A stretch of DNA of 64,000 nucleotides from Myxocyprinus asiaticus (lineage: Eukaryota > Chordata > Actinopteri > Cypriniformes > Catostomidae). Position 1 is the stretch's first letter. Every line of letters begins with the position of its first letter. A model generated the notes under the pieces. It had not been told where the DNA came from and did no database searches. It was given only the letters and a program-made list of their open reading frames with translations. The stretch lies in the NCBI RefSeq assembly GCF_019703515.2, contig NC_059346.1, forward strand, positions 14,787,001 through 14,851,000, in the 5' to 3' direction. This document shows, one piece after another, positions 1-12,213 of this stretch. The position numbers and the translations under genes are program-made.

Positions 1-858
1 TCAGCGATATAAGGTTCATTTAAGAGGGAATTTGCAGGGGTAAAATAAGCAATAAATAATCAAGTAAAAACAACTTAGACAAACAAAATGCATATATAGC
101 TCCAGAACCATGTCGATACAGCCTATTCCACTTCATGTATATGAACTAATCATGCAAACCAATAAGCTATTTTATAAAGGAATAAAAAAAATTAAAAAAA
201 ATAAATAAAAAGTGATTTAGTCATACATTTGTAGTCTGACACTTGTTGATCTCAATGTCTGCAGTTTTAATCAGGAGTAGCATACATGATTGACGATTGA
301 AGATGTCAGATTCTGCCTCGTTCTTCACATGTACGCTTTAAGTTTCAATAGAACAATAAAAAATGTAAAAAAATAAAATAAAAAAGAAATACAATAAAAA
401 TAAAAATTCATTAATTAATTAATTCAAAATATATATGAAAAAGTTATTTATCCAAAGAGTTCAATAACTTTTACTTTAGGCTTGTTCCTGCATTTTCTTT
501 TTTCTTTTTCATTGTCTTATAATTTATGACAAATATGACAGACCAAATCTTGTAGGCAGCAAAACCAACAAAACACTCTGATATAGTAATTATTTTCCAA
601 AATTCTCAGTAAAATAGCTATGTTGCTTATTCGCTGGTTACGAAGTTTATTTTATTTATTTATTTATTTATTTATTTTATTATTATTAATAAAACACATT
701 GGGCAGCTCACGCGCCCAATGAGAATGACACTTCACAAGTTAGATCCCACTTTACTTTAATCAAACAAAAATCAACCATGCTTTTGTGAATTATGAATAT
801 TATAAAATTAGACAAAGAATTAATAAAAGCTGTTTTAAAGCTAAGAAAAACCTCTTAC
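1..858 (-). other. slc6a4: slc6a4 intron (downstream of the first coding exon in view)
   Basis: This is the 5' part of an intron of the minus-strand transporter gene, starting at the GT donor read at 858-857. It is AT-rich and shows no recognisable coding exon. A (TTTA)n-type tract lies at 646-690. A 7-bp inverted pair (ATTGGGC/GCCCAAT) lies at about 698-720. The exons for the remaining eleven transmembrane segments must lie left of the window. Confidence 0.7.
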
Positions 859-1081
859 CGCCCCCGTTTTGATAACAGATATATGGAAATCTCCACACAT
901 TTCCGAGGTCTACCGCGAACCCAATGACAGATAAAAGGAAATCCATTTTTTTCGTCCATTTGTCTCGGGATTCTGTCTGAACGATGACTGGCACCGGGTT
1001 GCTGTTGTACCCGCCGTTGTTTGGAGGACCCGGGGCGCGGAGGTTCCCGTGTGCCATCACTTGTTCTTGGTGGGGCATCAT
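859..1081 (-). CDS. slc6a4: Serotonin transporter N-terminal coding exon (SLC6 family)
   Basis: Encodes the start of a Na+/Cl--coupled monoamine transporter of the plasma membrane, which recaptures serotonin into neurons and other cells. The exon reads [14 protein letters not shown] at its start. It then has a proline- and asparagine-rich cytoplasmic tail and the strongly conserved entry to TM1, [19 protein letters not shown], followed by PYICYQNGG. The pairing of [14 protein letters not shown] points to SERT: as I know the family, dopamine and noradrenaline transporters have DLANVWRFPYLCYK. The exon ends in phase 1 at a GCG|GTAAGA donor (858-857). A plausible acceptor, TTCTGCAG, lies just upstream on the minus strand and would start the exon at 1104. 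The frame stays open back to that acceptor, so translation may begin in an upstream exon. The tail before TM1 is shorter than in mammalian SERT if the ATG at 1081 is used. Which teleost paralogue (a or b) cannot be told. Confidence 0.87.
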
Positions 1082-2849
1082 CGGTGGACTGGTGACTTGG
1101 CAAACTGCAGAAGTAATTATATATGTCGTATGAAATGGCTTTTGTGAGTTTTTTAAAATGTAAAAAGTAGGAACAATATTTTTGGGATTATGCTCGACGT
1201 GCGGACAAAAGAGGTTGTGCGGGGGACCGCAGCATGCTGCTGAGGTCGATTTCCCTTCTGGTGGGTGTAAAACCTTGAGGATAAACCAACAGTACCCCCA
1301 CCTGAGCGCGAGAGCTGCTATCGAATGAGATTACATGTGGGAGATGCGCGCGACACCATTACTCACCCCATGACATCTCGCGCCGTTCAGATGGACTTTT
1401 CCAAGTCCTCAAAAAATATTGCTCTTTTTGACAGTATAACAAGGACAATGTGGTTAACCAGAGGCAAGAAAAGTGTGCTCATTATGATAATATGAAAATG
1501 ACTGCATAAGCCTATTTATGTAGGCCTATATTTGGAAATTTAGGCTACTTCAGTAACATGCCATTTAATGTTAAAACTGAGGGACTGGAGATGTGTTTTT
1601 GTTTGACCAGCTTGTTTAATTTCTTGACCTATCTCCTATACCTTGCATTAGGCCATTGTATTAGATGAAAAACAGATCATGAGGTTTTAAGTCCATGTTA
1701 TTTTAACAGCAGAGCAGTGTGAATGGCATTTTGAGTTTCCCTGGCTTCCTGAGCAGGCAGATGTAATATTATTTACTGGAGATCCAGTAGTGTATCTTCT
1801 CTGTGGTCTAACTGTCCTCATTAGGTAAACCTAATAAAAAGAGTATGAAATCAAATCCACCGCTTTTAGCACGGGCTAATCGAAAAAGTCCTAACTAGAT
1901 AGAGAGACTGCAGTGGTCACGTAAGCCAATGGTCAGAGAGTGCAGCAAATAAAGTTAGACTGGTAAAGTGGTAGTCTCCGTGAGACCTGGTTCGTGCCCA
2001 AGTGAAATAGAAGAGTACTAAAGTTAATTCAAATGAATTTAGGTTATGACAGTTCCGTTTGTACTGCTGATTGCCGTACATTAAAATATAGGCACACTGA
2101 AAAAAAATGTGGTGAAGTACAGCGGATAAGATTTAAGTTCTTTCTACATTAAATAAGATATTTTAAGAGTGAACTTGAAAATAGTAAGAAAATTCTACAT
2201 TTGTACTTAATTCAACCATGTAAAAATGAATGTTCTGCCTCATAATTAAATATTATTTATGATTTTTATCTTTACAAAGCGTCATCATGTATCAGTCCTA
2301 AAGTGGAAAAACTTGTCATATTTATTCTCTTATTTGAGTAAATCTCACTGGTAAATAAAATAAGAAACTGTAACTTAACTTTTTCAAAGCTGGTGTTCCC
2401 AGTATGCATCAGGCTTGAATAATTAATGCGCTTGAATGGTTTCACTGTTTGCAAGTTTATTTGCACAGTTTTTATTGTTGATTTTATTATGTTTGGTGAC
2501 TTCTTGTTTTGTGAAGTGTGAAGTTCATTTTCTACTCAAAATGAACCGTTCATGAAAATGATCTGTTGACGTTACTACCAAATATTGATGTGTGCGTGTG
2601 CAGCTTTACATCTTATTTCTTTTGCCAGTAATGCAAGGTGATGTTGTCTAACAGACTACATATCATGCAACAAGCTTCCTTGTAGAAGGCTTCCACATGC
2701 CATGTGGAACATGATTAAACGTGTTTGTAAGTGTAATGGGAGACAGCTGGTACATGATAGCTGTGCGGTATGTGAAAACCACACTCCCCTGGCCTCAAGA
2801 GGCGCACTAGCAGCTGACGCTAGAGGATGTAGCCTTTAGCATCCTCCTT

Positions 2850-2906
2850 AGCGCCTGCCTCTCATGCCGGCTAACTCGGGTTCGAATCCCGCTTGGAGGG
2901 GGTCGA
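2850..2906 (+). repeat. tRNA-like (SINE-head-like) sequence
   Basis: The stretch ends with GGGTTCGAATCCCGC, a good match to a Pol III B box (GGTTCGAATCC), about 40 nt after CCTTAGCGCCTGCCTC. No complete cloverleaf can be drawn and there is no clear acceptor stem. This looks like the head of a tRNA-derived SINE rather than a working tRNA gene. Confidence 0.4.
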
Positions 2907-4350
2907 GCAGGACTGGTTACATAAGGAAAGTTCAAAGTGTGAAATGTTCATATAAAATGTTAATTTCAACTTTAAGTACCATGTACATCAGATTTGTAGT
3001 AAATGTTACTGTATTAACTGAAATGTTAAATTTACTGAATCACTTTAATCAATATTAAGTTATGAAGGTTTTCACCATTAAAATTTACTTAGAAAAACTG
3101 TGTGCAAAAGCGTGCAAAATAAAAACGAAGTAAATCTTACTAGTCATTTTTTTCAGTGCTGATAGATTGCAATAAGTGAAATTTCATAAAGTCTAACTGC
3201 ATGAGGTAACTATTGCTTTCAATTCTGGTGCATACGTTTCTGATTTCTTGGTTGAAAGTATTTTACCATCCCTCTCCATTTGTAATAGACATCCAGCTTG
3301 AAAACATGGTGCCATCAATGGATTTAAGTCCATTAGGAATTAAAAATCCACACTTGCAGGACAAATAATGATGTCATACTTTTAATGAGATACACACCAG
3401 TCTGAAAATACATTTTATTAGAGAAGAAATTCTGGTAGGATAGAGTTCTATCAAAGGCAATGACAAACACTAATGGCATGTGAACTCATATGAACCGCAA
3501 ATATCATACACAAGATTATTTAGAAGGACGTCATAGACAGAGCCAAGAGCTTTTAGCATTAGAATCATTTTCAGAGCTTCTGCTTTGTCTAGTTTCAAAC
3601 CATTTCCTGTAATCTTTGACAATTAAATATTTTCTCCCACCTGAGTGGTTACACGACTGTAACTTGAACTTGTCATTGCAATAGAGATGCTATTTGCCTG
3701 CAGTCTTGTAACAAAATCCGACAATGGCTTTTTTATTCTTGGCCCTTCTATTTTTAACCCTCTGATGTGTAAATTATTAAATCATGAGGAAAAAAATAAC
3801 TTAATGTTTCTTTTTGCTTGAAAACAAGCATATAATCATTCCAATGTTATGCATTTTGAGAGAGTTACACATCTGGGTAGTGGCACCATGCATTAATGGT
3901 TGCAATGTAAGTCAAAGGCAATTTGTAGTTAAGGAATATGCCCTTTTTAAACCATTTTAAACCATTAACTTGCAACAATTGTTATAAACTTACAAAATAA
4001 CATACTAATAAATTATGATCTTTCTCAGAGTAGAAAATATTACAGATTGTATCGCAGGGGTTTAAAAAGACTGAAGAAGTGTTTCAATTGTGTTATTATT
4101 ATGTTACAATTTTCTATTGTATTTATTATAAATTATTCATACTTTTTTATTTATCATTATTTTATTATAAATAGTATTATAAATAGTTAGTAAAGCTGAA
4201 TGAAAATTCCTAATGAAATGCCCTTTGAACAAATATACCCTTTAATTCTTGGTGTCCACTACAGTCAAAAGGTGTATTTTCAGAAAGTAAACTGCAACAG
4301 ATACATTACTAATACCTGAATAAAAGTGTTCCTTAGATCTCATTCTGTTG

Positions 4351-4361
4351 ATTATTATTAA

Positions 4362-4410
<49 letters not shown>
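4351..4410. repeat. (ATT)n microsatellite
   Basis: A near-perfect ATT trinucleotide tract of about 60 bases, with one AAT interruption near its start. Confidence 0.95.
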
Positions 4411-4752
4411 TACCTTTATAAATATACTGGAAAATAATAAATAGAGGTATTTTTAAGAAACAGAGGATATTCCAGAAATACTTGGTGCTTCACAAACTTT
4501 AAATATCCATTTTGAATGTGTGTTTTCATAAATAAATAAAAAATCCAAGCACAAATAATGAGGACAGAAATATATACAGTAACTATGATAAAGGGTCAAA
4601 GGTTATCACCCATGGTGATATGGATGTAACATCACTCTCTGAATGGTTAAAAATGGCTTTTAAACATTTGCCCACTGAAGCGGATACCATGAATGAGAGG
4701 GTTATCTGTCATAAATCCCTTGTACTGATGCCCCTAGTTTTATGCCCCCTCC

Positions 4753-4973
4753 TTAAAGGGATAGTTCACCCAAAAATGAAACTCATCCCTATTTTGTTCT
4801 TCATTCACTTTTATTATAAGGACAAAAAGAAGCAATAAAAGTAAATTGTGACTGGGGAAACATTCTAACATCTCCTTTCATGTTCCACATAAGAAAGAAT
4901 GTAATATAGATTTGGAACAACATAAGGGTGAATAAATGATAGAATTTAAATTTTTGGTGAACTTTCCCTTTAA
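4753..4973. mobile_element. TTAA-flanked foldback MITE (short copy)
   Basis: Starts TTAAAGGGATAGTTCACCC and ends GGTGAACTTTCCCTTTAA, so the two ends are inverted copies that each include TTAA. It is about 221 bp with no coding capacity. The same terminal sequence recurs at 14937, 15588, 18986, 28986 and 43198. TTAA flanks suggest a piggyBac-type target, but the transposase family is inferred. Confidence 0.75.
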
Positions 4974-6253
4974 TCATTTCCACTCTGTTTCTCATTTACC
5001 CCGGTTATTTACATGAGAGATGTGTCTGTAACCCATACATGCGAGATTTTACAGCCAAAGAGTGTGTGGACTGGGCTACTGGCCAAGCAGGTGTTGGCTT
5101 AGTGGGCAAATGGATACCACATGAAGTTTCTAAACAGAGTATTGATGGTTTGAGTCATGTTTGGGTCATGTTCAAAACAAAACAATACCTGTGCAAAGCT
5201 GCATTCTGCTCTGGTAATGGATTGCATGATAGAAGCTGCTTTGGATAAAAAGTATCTGCTAAAAGGCAACTAACTGCATTACGCCAGTGTAATAAGGAGA
5301 AGTTACTTCATCACGGTGTATGGGCTTTTACAGTCCATACTACAGTACATCTCTGATAGATAAAATAAACCAGTGCCTTTGGGTGGCTTGCCAGTTTGCC
5401 ATTCTAGTCAGATTTATTCATGGTCGATATACAAGAGCTTTCTCCAGAGTCTTACAAATAATGATGTAATGTTAAATGGACAAATTGATCTATTGTTAAG
5501 TCGTGTTAGAGGCGCATCAAAGCAGTCATATAACGTATTAAAGATTCTCAGCTGCTCCAGAATTCTTACTAAGCATAAGCATATACACACTCAACCTTTT
5601 AACAAAGCCCTTACTCGACCTCCGCTCTTGTGAGGCCCTCAATCTCCACAGCCAGTCGGGAGCAAGTGCAAAGTCTAGTTCGAGTGCCAAAACATTAAGA
5701 ACATTGTTGATAGAAATTGCCCCAGGGTACTGATTTGAAAAAGTATACATGTTACTCCTGTAATTAGTAAAGGTAAAATGTGAGAAAGGCAAGCTGGCTT
5801 TAGATCAGGTGAAAAGGGCAACTTCGTCCCGGAGTGCAAAAGACACCCTACAATGAAGCCTAGGCAGTCCTTGACATACAGTTTGTGCTGTCAGGGTGAG
5901 TTTTGTGTGCGGTTAAAAGAACATCAGGCTGACAGGGACTCCCCCCAACATGCTTTTCTGCCCATCAGTGAATGTCTGCTCAGATCACACAGGGCTGTAA
6001 GCAGTGCAGGTGAATGTTAAACTGACAGCTGCTTCATTGTGTAAATACACAGCTGCAGTCCTAAACAAGCTGTTGATTGTTGTTGCTGCATGTCATAAAT
6101 TAGCATGACTGATGTGACCTACAATCTACCTGCATAATACTAAACATTACTGATGTTGTTACTCATTAATAAGTGGAAACACAAGATACATTTTAGATGT
6201 ATTACTTGTATTTGCTCTGACTCAGATTCTCAGATTCTCTGATTGTTTTTTTG

Positions 6254-6257
<4 letters not shown>

Positions 6258-6297
<40 letters not shown>
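6258..6297. repeat. (GT)n microsatellite
   Basis: About 20 uninterrupted GT units. Confidence 0.95.
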
Positions 6298-6298
<1 letters not shown>

Positions 6299-6521
6299 TG
6301 TGGAAAACCACTCTTTCAAGCAGTCATCACACTGTAAAAAACAAAAAAAAAAAAAATGCACCACGTGTTTACATCTAAAATAATTGGTTTTATTTAGGTA
6401 TTTCAATATAATATTATTCAGCATAACTAAATCAACCAGACAGCATAAGGTTCTAATTTTTAAGGGAATAGAAATAGATCCTTAAGGTAACAATTCATGT
6501 TTTTATAGTTGCAGCTTCATT

Positions 6522-6627
6522 GTCATCATCATCATCATCATCTTTGCATCATCATTATCATCACCATCACCACCAGCATTATCGTCATCATCACCATCAC
6601 ACTCACCATTATAATCATAATCATCAA
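6522..6627. repeat. Interrupted (ATC/CAC)n triplet tract
   Basis: Degenerate CAT/CAC/TCA triplets. In one frame they read as a serine- then histidine-rich peptide, which is a product of the repeat and not a gene. Confidence 0.85.
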
Positions 6628-6807
6628 GTCACCATACTGTTAACCATTGTGTTGTGTTCATTTGTGCTAACATATTTGTGTTCCCGGTCAAAAATCACCG
6701 GCCCACTAAGATTGTTAATAAATCTCTCATATTGCATATATTATCCTAAACATTGCATTAGATCTTTTGTCAACTTCTTTTTTAGTTTGTTTTTAGAACA
6801 TATTTAA

Positions 6808-6984
<177 letters not shown>

Positions 6985-8665
6985 TTATTGATAGAATGAT
7001 TCATTTAACTGAGCTTATACCAGGCAAATGGGGGGCACTCCTTGCAGGAAAAAATTCAAACTAATAATAATTATGTAATACATTTATAACCACTTGCTTG
7101 ATCTAAACAAAAGAAGGTGTCATTTTAAAGCCTAGAATCTGGACCATTCAATGTACATAGCTAATCCTCCCCATTTTTAAATAATGCTTTTTAATTTGCT
7201 GACAAACTAGAACTGTTTTGTTCTCATAATTTTCTAATTTATCACAACAATTATATTCAGAGTTGGTAAAAACATAAAAAGAAAATGCAGTGAGCAAATT
7301 TGTTTCTCTCAGAGGCCAAACTGCAGTGAGTATTAGTGTATGAAATTCCCACTGAAACACATAAATATAATAAACAGGAGTGTCTTTTTGTCAACTTTTT
7401 TCCTTATTACTTCCTAAAACATACATATAACATAGACAATGGCAACTTATAGCAGACGATCCCAATTCAAATGAGCCCAAACACAAAATAATATAAGTAG
7501 ATCTTGAAATATTCCTCAAAGAGTACATGGAAATACGATGAACAAAAGGGCGCTCAACACATTTTTGCATTTGTGTGTGTTGTCTTGTGTGTGCACATGT
7601 CCAAGGACTTTGTGTGTGTAAACACACGTCCACTTATGTGCTCATCTAAAGGACTGGGATACTTCTGAACACTTAATATTTCTGTATTTTGTAGTCTGAT
7701 CTATTCATTTTCAATGGCCGGTCACTTTAGACCAGGAACACCACAGGTGTAACAAAGTCTAATAAAACCAATACAATTTTATGAAAATTTATATAAAAAA
7801 ATATTGTTTTCAGATGCCCTGTGTAAACAATGTCATGGAGGTTTTTTTTTCTTTTTTTTTTCAACTGGATGAAATAAACAAGATTTTTCAAAAAAAAAAA
7901 AAAAAAGTAATTGCTCCGTTTTGACCGGAACACAATATAAGTGTTAAGTTACAGTAAAACCGTAATTGTTTGACCTTACAAATATCTAAGTAAACAAATT
8001 ACTTACTGTATTTGGCTCAAGTTAAGTTGACTAGTGATTGAATGTCTTTCTGTGCGGAAGTACATGTGGTATCAAGTTCACCTCATGTTGGCTTCAAATG
8101 TGTGAAATTAAAGTTGACTAGTTGCAAGAACACTCAAACTTAGATCTACGATGAAAGTATAATTGTTTTACTGAATTATTTTAATTAGTTCAAACTTATT
8201 AGAAAAATAATCATATTAGGGCACATGGTTTATAAATGATTTTATGACTTAATCTCGGGTCAGTTATTGAACATGCTTGATTCTCACCAATACTTCCTAA
8301 AGCACATAAAAAGTGCAAACTAAAACCTCAGAATTTCCTCAGAAATTTCCATGCTTTGACCAAGTATACAAAATTAACTTATTCAACCGCAAGCCAATGG
8401 CTAATGTCTATCCCCCAAAGCCTCAATTTTGTACTTGATAATTTGGAGTTACAAATACTGAAAATCTAATTGTATGCATTCTGTAGGCAAATAAGTTTGT
8501 ATGCATTTTGTATGCAAATAAGTTTGCTGTAAAATGAGTTATGATTTCAAAATGTGACATTTCAAGCAATGTTAGGTATAATTAGGACTACTTCATTATT
8601 TTTTATTAATTTGAATTGTTAGTATTTGCATCATCATCGTCATCCCAAATAATCACCTTCATCAC

Positions 8666-8668
<3 letters not shown>

Positions 8669-8728
<60 letters not shown>
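8669..8728. repeat. (TA)n microsatellite
   Basis: About 29 TA units directly next to the left end of a Tc1-like element, which is consistent with TA target preference. Confidence 0.95.
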
Positions 8729-8732
<4 letters not shown>

Positions 8733-8740
8733 GATATATA

Positions 8741-10270
8741 CAGTTGTGCTCCAAAGTTTGCATACCCTGGCAGAAATTGTGAAATTTTGGCATTGATTTT
8801 GAAAATATGACTGATCATGCATCTTTTATTTAAGGGTAGTGATCATATAAAGCCATTTATTATCAAACAGGTGTTTGGCTCCTTTTTAAATCATAATGAT
8901 AACAGAAATCACCCAAATGGCCCTGATCAAAAGTTTACATACCCTTAAATGTTTGGCCTTGTTACAGACACACAAGGTGACACACACAGGTTTAAATGGC
9001 AATTTAAGGTTAATTTCCCACACCTGTGGCTTTTTAAATTGCAATTAGTGTCTGTGTATAAATAGTCAATGAGTTTGTTAGCTCTTACGTGGATACACTG
9101 AGCAGGCTAGATACTGAGCCATGGGGAGCAGAAAAGAACTGTCAAAAGACCTGCGTAACAATGTAATGGAAATTTATAAAGATGGAAAAGGACATAAAAA
9201 GATATCCAGACCCTTGAAAATGCCAGTCAGTACTGTTCAGTCTCTTATTAAGAAGTGGAAAATTCGAGGATCTCTTGATACCAAGACAAGGTCAGGTAGA
9301 CCAAGAAAGATTTCAGCCACAACTGCCAGAAGAATTGTTCGGGATACAAAGAAAAACCCACAGGTAACCTCAGGAGAAATATAGGCTGCTCTGGAAAAAG
9401 ACGGTGTGGTTGTTTCAAGGAGCATAATACGACGATTCTTGAACAAAAATGAGCTGCATGGTCGAGTTGCTGAAAAGAAGCCTTTACAGCGCCAATGCCA
9501 CAAAAAAGCCTGGTTACAATATGCCCAACAACACCTTGACTCACAGCTTCTGGAACACTGTAATTTAGAGTGACGAGACCAAAATAGAGCTTTATGGTCA
9601 CAACCATAAGCGCTATGTTTGGAGAGGGGTCAACAAGGCCTATAGTGAAAAGAATACCATTCACCATGTGAAGCATGGTGGTGGCTCACTGATGTTTTGG
9701 GGGTGTGTGAGCTCTAAAGGCATGGGGAATCTTGTGAAAATTGATGGCAAGATGAGTGCAGCCTGTTATCAGAAAATACCGGCAGACAATTTGCATTCTT
9801 CTGCACGAAAGCTGCGCATGGGACGTTCTTGGACTTTCCAGCACGACAATGACCCTAAGCACAAGGCCAAGTTGACCCTCCAGTGGTTACAGCAGAAAAA
9901 GGTGAAGGTTCTGGAGTGGCCATCACAGTCTCCTGACCTTAATATCATCGAGCCACTCTGGGAAGATCTCAAACGTGCGGTTCATGCAAGACGACCAAAG
10001 ACTTTGCATGACCTGGAGGCATTTTGCCAAGACGAATGGGCAGCTATACCACCTGCAAGAATTTGGGGCCTCACAGACAACTATTACAAAAGACTGCATG
10101 CTGTTATTGATGCTAAAGGGGGCAATACACAGTATTAAGAACTAAGGGTATGCAGACTTTTGAACAGGGGTCATTTAATTTTTTTCTTTTTTGCCATGTT
10201 TTGTTTTATGATTGTGCCATTCTGTTATAACCTACAGCTGAATATGAATCCCATAAGAAATAAAAGAAAT
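8741..10270 (+). mobile_element. Tc1/mariner-like transposon, right end missing
   Basis: The left terminus reads CAGTTGTGCTCCAAAGTTTG just after TA, and an inner repeat GATCAAAAGTTTACATACCC lies at about 8926. The inner copy recurs inverted at 10142-10167 (AAGGGTATGCAGACTTTTGA), so IR/DR-type ends were present. No outer right terminus is visible before the (GT)n tract at 10357, so the right end is lost or diverged and the given end is approximate. It carries a broken transposase. Confidence 0.85.
9121..10138 (+). pseudogene. Tc1-like transposase pseudogene
   Basis: Cut-and-paste DDE transposase remnant. The N-terminal part starts MGSRKELSKDLRNNVMEIYK and has a paired-like helix-turn-helix (KKISRPLKMPVSTVQSLIKKW) and a GRPRK motif. 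This frame is closed by a TAG at 9382-9384. A frame change follows near 9545, and a second in-frame TAG (9566-9568) sits just before the first catalytic Asp (SDETK). The rest is open (from 9668): the second Asp is in HDNDPKHK, and the Glu in NIIEPLWEDLK. The C-terminus ends at a normal stop after GGNTQY. All three catalytic codons remain but the gene cannot make a full protein. It is embedded between the inverted repeats of the element. Confidence 0.88.
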
Positions 10271-10353
10271 GTGTATTTACATTTACAACTTTTCGCTGAT
10301 TACACTTTTCAATTGTCAGCAATGTGTTTTAGGTCACAATTTTGAGGTCAACT

Positions 10354-10356
<3 letters not shown>

Positions 10357-10406
<50 letters not shown>
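10357..10406. repeat. (GT)n microsatellite
   Basis: About 25 GT units at or beyond the decayed right end of the preceding Tc1-like element. Confidence 0.95.
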
Positions 10407-10407
<1 letters not shown>

Positions 10408-12213
10408 AGTGATTAACTCCATCCATTTTGTATGTGCCTTGATTTCATTATCAGGTATGAAATCACCTAAGTTAATTATAAACATGCAAGTGCACCACCT
10501 TTAATTGATCGAGCCAAGCTTGCATTCAAGAACATTAGTACTGATAATGCCGGTGTCCTCTTTTAAACCCTGCACCTCCAAACCAGAAAAAAAAAATGTA
10601 TTCAATATTTTATGGATAAATTAAAAAATCGGAACAAACACACTTTGCTGCCTTTATGTGGCAAAGAATCTCTGCTCAAAGCAAATTACGATTATTCTGA
10701 TGAGGTAACAAGGCCTTTTCTCAGTGATTACCAGATATGATTGTGAAATGCCCAGGCATTGCCAAGGCATTCCTGTCATTGGCTTTACTACTCTCATGAA
10801 AGAACATTACCGTTACTGAAGTACTATCCACCCAGTGCTTCAAGCCTGCTGTGAGAGTGTAATCCTTTCTTTGCGCACTTACACACATAGAAGGGCTGCT
10901 AATAACTCAAAACATTCAAAAGGGTACAACCTTTTCATGTGTCTTTTGTGCATTGCCCCATGGCAGGATTATTCATGGCCACCTCTGACATAATGTGACC
11001 CAACATCAGGAAATAAGCTGTGCTCCATAATGTGAAATAAGAGCATATGAATGTTTTAAAGTGAATGCATTAGTGCCGGTAGAGCTGTCAATGGTTTTAA
11101 TTCCAGTTTGATTTTGTGTTGTCTCATTTTCTTTTTTGCATCAGTTCCAGGAGAAAAGCTTGGAGTTTTGTGCTTTTGCACATTGTACAAGCTGTAAATT
11201 TCTATACATCAATATTTAAAAATTTTCAGAATGTAAATATAAGTAATATACAGTATTATGTATGTATATATGATCTTATAAATATATTTACAGTAATGCT
11301 ATCTATCTATCTATCTATCTACTGTATTTGTCTGTGTCTCTGTATGATTATATCTATCTGAATTGCCTCTTGATATTACTGTAAGTTAAATAATTTATGC
11401 ATGGGATCTAAACATGGATGACAACACAACTGTTGTTCATCAGTCAACTGAGTAGCAACTGTGTTGCTGGAATAAGCCATTGCCTGCTAAACTTCTATGA
11501 TGTACTGTATATTGTGCATATATCACATAGACTAAATGTAGGTTATTTCGTTCTTACATAGCAGACAAATTGCAGGCATAAGTTACTCTTACTGTACATT
11601 TGCTATCTTCTAATCAGGATTGCTGACTAAGTTTGATGTGCCATTTCTCTTATGCTCTTTTGTAGCTTTAGGTTGCCAGGTGTCATTTTTTGTAATGTCA
11701 TGTTAATTCACTCATTTGGAAAATATATATAACACAAATCAGTGGTTGAAAGTGTTTTCCATGTAAACAAAGCCAAGTAACCAGTAACTGGAAGGATGTC
11801 ATTTATAATTGTAAATATTGCTGATGTAATTGAGAAACATTTTTCTAGTTCTTAAGTTATGCTGACATTAGAAACATTTTGCTACAGATTTTCTTCAACA
11901 AGAGAAAACCATTTCATACACTAGCACAACTTTTTCTTAATTCAAATAACAGTTGGGAAGATAATAGACAGATATTACTTCTGAAATGCTTTCCAGTTAA
12001 CATTCTGTACCTATATAATGTCTTGATGTGTCATTGTCAGTTACAGACAGGAGTTCTCAAGATTAATTATGAGATATACGAGTTAAATAATAGATTTAAG
12101 AGTTGTGTAATACAGTATATAAATGATACAGCTTCTCTCTTACGATTGCATTTGCCAGGGCAGACAATGCAGTGATTTTCTGGAGAGAAAGGGAGTGATA
12201 CACACCAAACGTA
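10407..12213. other. Intergenic stretch, no gene seen
   Basis: AT-rich sequence with a short CTAT tetranucleotide tract at 11299-11321. The reading frames around 11116 and 11879 have no recognisable domain and composition typical of random AT-rich DNA. Confidence 0.6.

Larger units (their letters stand above)
1105..4752. other. Intergenic / slc6a4 5' region, no gene recognised
   Basis: This sequence lies upstream of the slc6a4 exon and may include untranslated exons and promoter that cannot be identified by eye. It is AT-rich with frequent stops in all frames. It contains a tRNA-like short repeat near 2850-2906 and an (ATT)n microsatellite at 4351-4410. I see no conserved protein-coding exon. 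Confidence 0.6.

Noticed and set aside
2850..2906. Functional tRNA gene
   Set aside because: Only a B-box-like sequence is convincing and no cloverleaf forms, so it is listed as a SINE-like head.
6520..6807. Open frame rich in Ser and His
   Set aside because: It is the translation of an ATC/CAC triplet repeat with no conserved domain or splice context.
8606..8822. Tyr/Ile-rich frames on the minus strand
   Set aside because: They read through a (TA)n microsatellite.
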